This document shows positions 6,214-11,252 of a DNA stretch of 11,252 nt, in pieces; the stretch's first letter is position 1; each line of letters opens with the position of its first letter. Made by a program: the position numbers and the translations under genes. The notes below the pieces were generated by a model. That model ran no database searches. It was not told the origin of the DNA and saw nothing but the letters and a program-made list of their open reading frames with translations. This stretch comes from an uncultured Saprospiraceae bacterium (GTDB lineage Bacteria; Bacteroidota; Bacteroidia; Chitinophagales; Saprospiraceae), in contig CAKZUM010000578.1 in the NCBI GenBank assembly GCA_937921525.1, positions 1-11,252 on the forward strand, in the 5' to 3' direction.

Positions 6214-8595
6214 TTAAGCATTCTTCTTAAAATACCCCACCTTTTGTAATTCTTTAAAAAGTTTAAATGGCGTAACTGGAATTTCAAGATGCTTAATGCC
6301 TAAGTGAGCCACTGCATCTACTATCGCATTTACGATGGCAGGCGGCGCACCAACGGTTGGAGATTCCCCCACTCCTTTTGCACCAATCGGATGATGTGGC
6401 GCAGGAGTAACGGTATGACCCGTTTCCCAATTTGGAGATTCCACCGCAGTTGGCACTAGGTAATCCATAAACGTTCCGTTCAGGATATTTCCAGACTCAT
6501 CATAAATCAATTCTTCATACATCGCTGGAGCGATACCTTGTGTCAAACCACCATGCACCTGACCTTGAACGATCATTGGGTTGATGATATTTCCACAGTC
6601 ATCAATGGCAACGAATCTGCGTACTTTAATATCGCAAGTCTCTGCATCCACTTCTGCCACACAGATATAAGCACCTGATGGGAAGGTAAGATTCGGTGGA
6701 TCATAATAGTGAGTTGCCTCAAAACCACCTTCCATTCCTTCTGGATGATTTGTGTATGCAGCGAATACAATTTCTTGAATGGTCTTTGCTTTTTCTGGAG
6801 CTCCTTTTACAAAGAACTTACCTGGTTCCCATTCTAAATCTTGTTCGGAAACTTCTAAAAGATGTGCTGCTATTTTTTTAGCTTTATCTCTTAGTTTTCG
6901 AGCCGCCATTGCCGCAGCTGCACCCGCTGTAGGTGTACTTCTACTCGCATAAGTTCCTAATCCATAAGGAGCAGTATCTGTATCACCTTCCTCTATTTGA
7001 ATATTTTCCATTGGTATACCCAATTCTTCTGCAATGATTTGAGCATAGGTCGTTTCGTGTCCTTGACCTTGTGATTTAGTACCAAATCTTGCAATGGCTT
7101 TTCCTGTTGGATGCACCCTGATTTCAGCACTATCAAACATTTTAATACCTAAAATATCAAAATCTTTTGCAGGCCCTGCACCCACTACTTCTGTAAAGGT
7201 AGAAATTCCAATTCCTAAGAATTTCTTGCCTTCTTTTCTCATTTCAATTTGCTCTTTTCTTAGATCGTGGTAGCCGATCGCATCCATGGCTTTTTGAAGC
7301 CCTGCATGATAATCGCCACTATCATACGACCAACCCGTAGGCGAGGCCCAAGGGAAATCTTCTTTCTTGATGAAGTTCTCCATTCTAAGTTGAGCTGGAT
7401 CTTTGCCTACTTTTTTGGCAAACATATCCGTCATTCGCTCTATTGCATGTACAGCTTCCGTCACCCTGAAAGAACAACGGTAAGCTACCCCACCGGGAGG
7501 CTTATTCGTATAAACCGCATCCGCTTCCATATAAGATGCGCCATAATCGTAAGAACCAGTTCCTATAGAAAACAGACCTGTTGGAAATTTAGATGGATTT
7601 GCAGAAGCATCCGTATATCCATGATCTGCTAATACCTTGAAACGAGTTGCTTGAATTTTTCCATCTTTAGTCCCTGCCATTTCCGCCGTAATATGATAAT
7701 CTCGAGCAAAGGAATCTGCTTGTAGATTTTCACTTCTATCCTCAATCCATTTGATAGGTGCACCTGTCAGAAAGGATACTGCAATTGCAATTACATAGCC
7801 CGGATATACCGGTACTTTTCCACCAAATCCACCACCAATATCTGGAGAAATTACTCTAATTTTTTCTTCTGTCAAACCAACATGACCTGCCACTAATGCG
7901 ATCACCGTACGAATGGCATGTGGTGCTTGGGTCGTCATATACATCGTAAGATGATTCTCTACCTTATTGTAGGAAGCGACACAACCACAAGTTTCTATAG
8001 AGGCTACATGGATTCTAGGAATATGCATTTGCTGCTTTACAACAACATCCGCATTATTAAAAACATTCTCTGTTTTTTCTTTATCCCCAACTTCCCAATG
8101 CCAAATATGGTTATCTGATTTTCCTTCTTGATCGGATCTCAAAACAGGAGCATCTTCATCCAATGCCTTGAAAGGATCCATTACTGGCGTCATTGGTTCA
8201 TAGTCTACCATCACCGCTTCTTTCCCATCCCGAGCCAAGTATCTGCTAGTAGCAATCACGGCCGCTACTTCTTGTGCTTGGTACATCACGGTATCGGTAG
8301 GCAATACCATTTGTGTATCAGACATCAGTGTTGGCATCCAGTGTAAGCCATACTTTTCTAAATCTTTTCCTGTTACAACTGCGACTACACCTGGAATCGC
8401 TAATGCAGCAGAAGCATCTATATTTTTAATTTTTGCATACGCATACGGACTTCTTACGATGTCCATATATAACATGCCGGGTAACTTCACATCATCTACA
8501 TAATTCCCTTTCCCTTGGATGAAACGAGCATCTTCCTTTCTTTTTTTGGAATGCCCCATCCCCCCGATTTCTTTGGACGTTTTACATTTTATCAT
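6214..8595 (-). CDS. coxL: Form I CO dehydrogenase large (catalytic) subunit
   Basis: This 793-residue catalytic subunit oxidises CO with water to CO2, two protons and two electrons, at a copper-sulfur-molybdenum centre on molybdopterin cytosine dinucleotide. The loop VAYRCSFRVTEA has Cys374 as copper ligand. AYxCSFR is the form I signature, whereas related hydroxylases (form II) have AYRGAGR. Other cofactor-site motifs are PDIGGGFGGK (251-260), KSQGQGHETTYAQII (507-521), YGLGTYASRSTPTAGAA (544-560) and the general-base glutamate Glu744 in GAKGVGES (738-745). The length is close to the O. carboxidovorans protein (about 809 residues), and similarity runs from GMGHSKKRKEDARF (12-25) to the C-terminus. 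Twelve residues before GMG make the ATG at 8595 reasonable. A 276-base palindromic spacer separates it from coxS, and a repeat arm begins just after its stop. Confidence 0.97.
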   Translation of the reverse strand: MIKCKTSKEIGGMGHSKKRKEDARFIQGKGNYVDDVKLPGMLYMDIVRSPYAYAKIKNIDASAALAIPGVVAVVTGKDLEKYGLHWMPTLMSDTQMVLPTDTVMYQAQEVAAVIATSRYLARDGKEAVMVDYEPMTPVMDPFKALDEDAPVLRSDQEGKSDNHIWHWEVGDKEKTENVFNNADVVVKQQMHIPRIHVASIETCGCVASYNKVENHLTMYMTTQAPHAIRTVIALVAGHVGLTEEKIRVISPDIGGGFGGKVPVYPGYVIAIAVSFLTGAPIKWIEDRSENLQADSFARDYHITAEMAGTKDGKIQATRFKVLADHGYTDASANPSKFPTGLFSIGTGSYDYGASYMEADAVYTNKPPGGVAYRCSFRVTEAVHAIERMTDMFAKKVGKDPAQLRMENFIKKEDFPWASPTGWSYDSGDYHAGLQKAMDAIGYHDLRKEQIEMRKEGKKFLGIGISTFTEVVGAGPAKDFDILGIKMFDSAEIRVHPTGKAIARFGTKSQGQGHETTYAQIIAEELGIPMENIQIEEGDTDTAPYGLGTYASRSTPTAGAAAAMAARKLRDKAKKIAAHLLEVSEQDLEWEPGKFFVKGAPEKAKTIQEIVFAAYTNHPEGMEGGFEATHYYDPPNLTFPSGAYICVAEVDAETCDIKVRRFVAIDDCGNIINPMIVQGQVHGGLTQGIAPAMYEELIYDESGNILNGTFMDYLVPTAVESPNWETGHTVTPAPHHPIGAKGVGESPTVGAPPAIVNAIVDAVAHLGIKHLEIPVTPFKLFKELQKVGYFKKNA

Positions 8596-8695
8596 GAAAG
8601 ATTAATTTTCTTTTTTATTAATAAGTTTTGTAGCTATTAAGTTACTGAAACTCACCCCGACCCCCTCTTAAAATTTAGACTGCGTAAAAAATCTT

Positions 8696-8795
8696 AAATC
8701 ATAAATTTTACATCATAAATCATAAATCAGTCTAATGTTGCTTGCTTAGTTAGCAGATTTATGATGTTTGATTTATGAACTATGATTTATGATTT
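8696..8795. repeat. Word-repeat palindrome, 'aaatcataaat' type
   Basis: This A/T-rich palindrome lies in the coxS-coxL spacer. AAATCATAAAT (8696-8706) is perfectly complementary to 8785-8795. ACATCATAAATC (8710-8721) is perfectly complementary to 8756-8767. Both arms iterate a 7-base word (atcataa or its complement), with extra copies at 8720-8728 and 8770-8784. The loop holds CTAA and TTAG around tgttgcttgc. It lies 76 bases after the coxS stop and about 100 bases before the coxL start. A CACCCCGACCC word (8653-8663) of the GC-rich family lies next to it on the coxL side. The rest of 8596-8871 shows no gene. Confidence 0.75.
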
Positions 8796-8871
8796 CAAAA
8801 CCCAATCATCCCTAATTTAAGAAGATGAGAAGAGTCATATAAAATAGTTACTAATTTTTAGCATATTCTAA

Positions 8872-9375
8872 CTATACAAACTCCGGCTCCGTAGAAGGAA
8901 GATCTTTTCCTTGCATTTTAGCAGAAGTCCATTCAATTGCTTTTACTATATTATTGTAACCCGTACAACGACAGAGGTTACCGGAAATACCCCATCGAAT
9001 TTCTTCTTCCGTAGGATTGGGATTTTTTTCTAATAATTCAATGGCGCGCATCATCATACCAGGGGTACAAAATCCACAGTGCAACGCATGGTTGAGATGA
9101 AAGCCTTCTTGAATTGGGTGCAAACCTTCGGCTGTTGCCAAACCTTCCACCGTTGCGATTTCTTTTCCTTGCGCTTGTACGGCCAAGACGGTACAAGACT
9201 TTGCAGATTTACCATCAATAAGAATGGTGCAAGCACCACAAGAAGAAGTATCACAACCTATATGTGTACCTGTTAAGGATACATTTTCTCTTATAGCATG
9301 AACCAATAACATACGAGGTTCTACCTCCATTGTATGTTCCGTTCCGTTAATTTTTAAAGTTATTTTCTTTGTCAT
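8872..9375 (-). CDS. coxS: CO dehydrogenase small [2Fe-2S] subunit
   Basis: This 167-residue iron-sulfur subunit passes electrons from the Mo/Cu site in CoxL to FAD in CoxM. The N-terminal plant-ferredoxin-like domain binds one cluster with Cys41, Cys46, Cys49 (CDTSSCGAC) and Cys61. The C-terminal four-helix domain binds the second with Cys100, Cys103 (HCGFCTPGM) and Cys135, Cys137 (LCRCTGY). All eight cysteines of the family are present. The length matches CoxS proteins (about 166 residues). It follows coxM after 46 bases, so these two are almost surely co-transcribed. The leader is A-rich, with no Shine-Dalgarno sequence. The order M-S-L is that of known form I clusters. Confidence 0.96.
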   Translation of the reverse strand: MTKKITLKINGTEHTMEVEPRMLLVHAIRENVSLTGTHIGCDTSSCGACTILIDGKSAKSCTVLAVQAQGKEIATVEGLATAEGLHPIQEGFHLNHALHCGFCTPGMMMRAIELLEKNPNPTEEEIRWGISGNLCRCTGYNNIVKAIEWTSAKMQGKDLPSTEPEFV

Positions 9376-9394
9376 GTTTTGATAGATTTAATTA

Positions 9395-9415
9395 TTGACA
9401 AATCTTACTTGTCAA
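9395..9415. other. Perfect 7-bp inverted repeat in the coxM-coxS gap
   Basis: TTGACAA-ATCTTAC-TTGTCAA lies between coxM and coxS, 6 bases past the coxM stop in the direction of transcription. It could form a small RNA hairpin that tunes coxS translation or mRNA stability, or it could be a protein-binding site. Nothing in the sequence decides between these. Confidence 0.4.
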
Positions 9416-9421
9416 AGAACA

Positions 9422-10291
9422 TTATTTTTTTGCTCTTACAATTGCTTTATTCAACATTCGCTTAGTAATGATCCCTACTAAATGTCTTTTATATTCCTCA
9501 TTTCCACGAAGATCTTCTGTCGGGCTACAATCCTCCGCAGCGTATTGTGCCGCTTGGGCAATGACTGCTTCTGATAAATCAGACCCAACTAATACCTCTT
9601 CTGAACGTGTGGCTCTAAGAGGAAGTGGCGATACATTGGTCAAGCCAATTCCTGCTTTTGTACATCGACCTTGATCGTCTATTTGTACCATTACAGCTAC
9701 ACCAGCGGTGGCATAGTCCCCTACTTTTCTCTCTGCTTTGTGATATGCAGAACCGTAGTTGCCACTAGCAGCAGGGATTCTAATTTCCGTTAAGACCTCC
9801 CCATGTTCAACAGCTGTGGTATAAAAACCATGAAAGAAATCATCAATACCAACGGTCCGTTTTCCTTCTTTACCTGTTATCTCCACTTCTGCACCCAAAG
9901 CAATCATTACAGCGGGGTGATCATTCGCAGCATCACCGTGCGCAAGATTACCGCCAAGCGTTCCAAAATTTCTAACTTGTGGATCAGCGATCAATTTGGT
10001 CGCATCCATAAAAATGGGATACTTTGCATGAATAATTTCAGATTCCTCCACTTCTACTTCCTTGGTCATTGCACCAATTTTCAAATACCCATCTTCTTCC
10101 TTTACATAAGAAAGACCAGGTATATTATTGATGTCAATTAAATGGGTAGGAGAGGCGAATCTCAGTTTCATCATGGGAATAAGGCTATGGCCACCTGCAA
10201 GGATTTTCGCTTCATCCCCGTATTGATGAAGTAAGGCTATAGCCTCCTCCAAACTAGTTGGAGCGTCATAATTGAAATTTTCTGCTATCAT
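9422..10291 (-). CDS. coxM: CO dehydrogenase medium (FAD) subunit
   Basis: This 289-residue flavoprotein subunit takes electrons from the CoxS clusters and hands them to the quinone acceptor. The two FAD-binding motifs are AGGHS (32-36) and TLGGN (111-115). They fall at the same residue numbers as I recall for the O. carboxidovorans structure. Other family signatures are DPQVRNFGTLGGNLAHGDAA (103-122), DDFFHGFYTT (150-159), EVLTEIRIP (about 165-173) and RKVGDYATAGVAV (about 188-200). The C-terminal CO dehydrogenase flavoprotein domain is complete. It is the first structural gene, 34 bases after the stop of the CPxC membrane protein. No convincing promoter lies in that short gap, so transcription probably starts further upstream. 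The leader is A/T-rich only. Confidence 0.96.
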   Translation of the reverse strand: MIAENFNYDAPTSLEEAIALLHQYGDEAKILAGGHSLIPMMKLRFASPTHLIDINNIPGLSYVKEEDGYLKIGAMTKEVEVEESEIIHAKYPIFMDATKLIADPQVRNFGTLGGNLAHGDAANDHPAVMIALGAEVEITGKEGKRTVGIDDFFHGFYTTAVEHGEVLTEIRIPAASGNYGSAYHKAERKVGDYATAGVAVMVQIDDQGRCTKAGIGLTNVSPLPLRATRSEEVLVGSDLSEAVIAQAAQYAAEDCSPTEDLRGNEEYKRHLVGIITKRMLNKAIVRAKK

Positions 10292-10325
10292 ATTTTAAAA
10301 TTATAGATGAAATTTAGTGTGTTTT

Positions 10326-10772
10326 TTAATTGACTAATTTAGTGGTATACCCTTTCAATAAGGTCTTATATTTTTGATAGAAAAAACTAAAACTTCCATT
10401 GTACCAAATACCAAAAAATAGAAAACTTACTCCTGCATAATATAGAGGCTCGCTAATCCAATAGAATTGACTGGTCAACAATAAAAGCGTTCCAATACAT
10501 GTGAAGAGTAGTGCATACTTCGTTTTTGATCCTTTATAATTGTATAGAATGCTAAATAGAACAAAAGCTGCTAATCCAATACTTATGTAAGAGGTAGTAG
10601 TGTCTGCGTGAGGATATATTTTTGTACCAGTGCATAAGGTTAAAGCACCAGAATACGCCATGATACAAAAAGGACATTTAGGAATAATAGCTATAAATAT
10701 GGCAGGCAGCCAAGAAAAGGATTTCTTGATCTGTAAACGTTGACAGTTCTTTTTGCAGCTTGGGTTTTTCAT
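10326..10772 (-). CDS. Small four-helix membrane protein with a CPxC motif
   Basis: This 148-residue integral membrane protein heads the cluster. Predicted membrane segments lie at about 20-45, 60-78, 86-104 and 108-126, and the termini are basic. The first segment contains PKCPFCIMAY (Cys33, Cys36), with Cys47 near its end. The N-terminus has two further cysteines in MKNPSCKKNC (6 and 10). A Cys-Pro-x-Cys pair in the first helix recalls small metal transporters such as MerC and MerT, but the overall similarity is not enough to assign a family. It is 34 bases upstream of coxM on the same strand, so it may belong to the same transcript. A metal-uptake role for copper or molybdenum is speculation from position and cysteines. 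It may instead be an unrelated neighbour. Confidence 0.7.
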   Translation of the reverse strand: MKNPSCKKNCQRLQIKKSFSWLPAIFIAIIPKCPFCIMAYSGALTLCTGTKIYPHADTTTSYISIGLAAFVLFSILYNYKGSKTKYALLFTCIGTLLLLTSQFYWISEPLYYAGVSFLFFGIWYNGSFSFFYQKYKTLLKGYTTKLVN

Positions 10773-11023
10773 TTTGTAGTATGGTTATACCTATTATAAA
10801 ATGAATTATATTTCAGAATGTTCGCTAAAAGTAATAAATAATTCGGTATCTAGTAAAATAAATCATTAAAATTTTGATATTTCACAATAATACGGAATTA
10901 AGCATTTTGTCAGGAAGGGATTTAAGATAGATTCAGGATAAGTCTATACCATACTTTCTTTTTTGAACTTGGCATCTATAAAGAATTTAACAAATGAGTA
11001 AAATATTTTTAAATAAGTAACTA
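10773..11023. other. Divergent A/T-rich intergenic region
   Basis: This spacer separates the cox-side transcript (minus) from the end-joining polymerase gene (plus), so the promoter of the cluster should lie here. No TAnnTTTG element is found on the minus strand. A long palindrome of the kind in the other spacers is also absent. I see no CO-sensor or other operator that can be named. Confidence 0.5.
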
Positions 11024-11054
11024 TTGGACTTCCCCTCCCTCCTCTCTATCTTTG
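11024..11054 (+). promoter_or_regulatory. Bacteroidota-type promoter of the LigD polymerase gene
   Basis: TTG (11024-11026) and TATCTTTG (11047-11054) are separated by 20 bases, fitting the Bacteroidota housekeeping pattern TTG-N19/20-TAnnTTTG. The spacer is a run of pyrimidines (11029-11047). Transcription would start about 4-7 bases after the final G, at or just after the A of the ATG at 11058, which implies a leaderless mRNA. Confidence 0.45.
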
Positions 11055-11057
11055 AGT

Positions 11058-11252
11058 ATGCCTTCTAAGCCAGTATATACAGAAATTGAAGGGCAACGAC
11101 TGAAGATTACCAATTTGCAAAAAGTACTATATCCATCTAAGGGCTATACCAAAGCAGAAATCATTAGTTATGCGATAGCAGTTGCTCCATTTATGCTACC
11201 TTTTGTAAAAGGCAGGCCCTTAACGCTTATAAGGTATCCAGATGGTATTGGA
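11058..11252 (+). CDS. LigD-type end-joining polymerase domain, N-terminal part (cut by window edge)
   Basis: The first 65 codons are present and the gene continues past the window. The product is the start of a LigD polymerase domain (archaeo-eukaryotic primase superfamily), which fills gaps and adds nucleotides at DNA ends during bacterial non-homologous end joining. Family signatures are LKITNLQKVLYPSKGYTKAE (15-34), then SYAIAVAPFMLPFVKGRPLT (37-56) and LIRYPDGIG (57-65). The catalytic aspartates lie further on and are not visible. The domain begins within 15 residues of the start, so this is either a stand-alone polymerase or a LigD with the polymerase domain first. The only reasonable start is the ATG at 11058; the next Met is at residue 46. 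It diverges from the cox cluster and is functionally unrelated. Confidence 0.85.
   Translation, partial: MPSKPVYTEIEGQRLKITNLQKVLYPSKGYTKAEIISYAIAVAPFMLPFVKGRPLTLIRYPDGIG

Noticed and set aside
5828..6217. Frames of 60-86 codons on both strands in the coxL-coxG spacer.
   Set aside because: They run through palindromic repeats, have unnatural composition and match no family; the spacer is explained by repeats.
6573..8346. Antisense and shifted frames of 60-121 codons inside coxL.
   Set aside because: They are shadows of a fully conserved 793-codon gene.
6214..8595. Large subunit considered as form II CoxL or another xanthine-oxidase-family hydroxylase.
   Set aside because: The active-site loop is AYRCSFR with the copper-ligand Cys, not AYRGAGR, and similarity to true CoxL is full-length.
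9803..10141. 112-codon plus-strand frame opposite coxM.
   Set aside because: It is an antisense shadow; coxM is clearly the gene here and the product has no recognisable motif.

Overview
The window looks like low-GC chromosomal DNA from a member of the Bacteroidota. Three things suggest this. Genes start without Shine-Dalgarno sequences, after A/T-rich leaders. One start is preceded by a TTG-N20-TAnnTTTG promoter of the Bacteroidota type. The spacers also hold many palindromic repeats. A finer placement (for example Saprospiria or Cytophagia) would be a guess.

Almost the whole window is one minus-strand cluster for an aerobic molybdenum-copper carbon monoxide dehydrogenase. In transcription order (high to low coordinate) it runs: a small membrane protein with a CPxC motif (10772-10326), coxM FAD subunit (10291-9422), coxS [2Fe-2S] subunit (9375-8872), coxL catalytic subunit (8595-6214), coxG membrane/quinone-linked SRPBCC protein (5711-4983), coxD MoxR-type AAA+ ATPase (4815-3964), an unknown 60-residue protein (3744-3562), coxE VWA protein (3405-2269), and coxF, an XdhC-family protein fused to a C-terminal YHS metal-binding domain (2276-1293). 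CoxL has the form I active-site loop AYRCSFR and the GVGES glutamate, so this is a true CO dehydrogenase and not a generic xanthine-oxidase relative. CoxMSL should oxidise CO to CO2 and pass electrons Mo/Cu to FeS to FAD. CoxG would couple the enzyme to membrane quinone. CoxD, CoxE and CoxF would mature the [CuSMo] site. A secreted protein with CotH/kinase-like features (1219-125) follows the cluster.

At the right edge, diverging from the cluster, a plus-strand gene begins (11058 onward). It is the N-terminus of a LigD-type end-joining polymerase domain and may be read from a leaderless mRNA.

The least explained part is the spacers. Spacers after coxS, coxL, coxG, coxD and the 60-residue gene each hold a long imperfect palindrome. 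Most are built by iterating a short word: acataggtc, gtcagaagtcagacc, agagagcagaga or aaatcataaat. One word family (AGAGAG arms with an AACGAAATCTTATCG core) occurs three times, and the copies around 5739-6212 flank a GC-rich palindrome of a different family. These look like small non-coding mobile or structural elements that sit just 3' of stop codons. Together with the CoxF-YHS fusion and the CPxC membrane protein, they are the main points worth following up.
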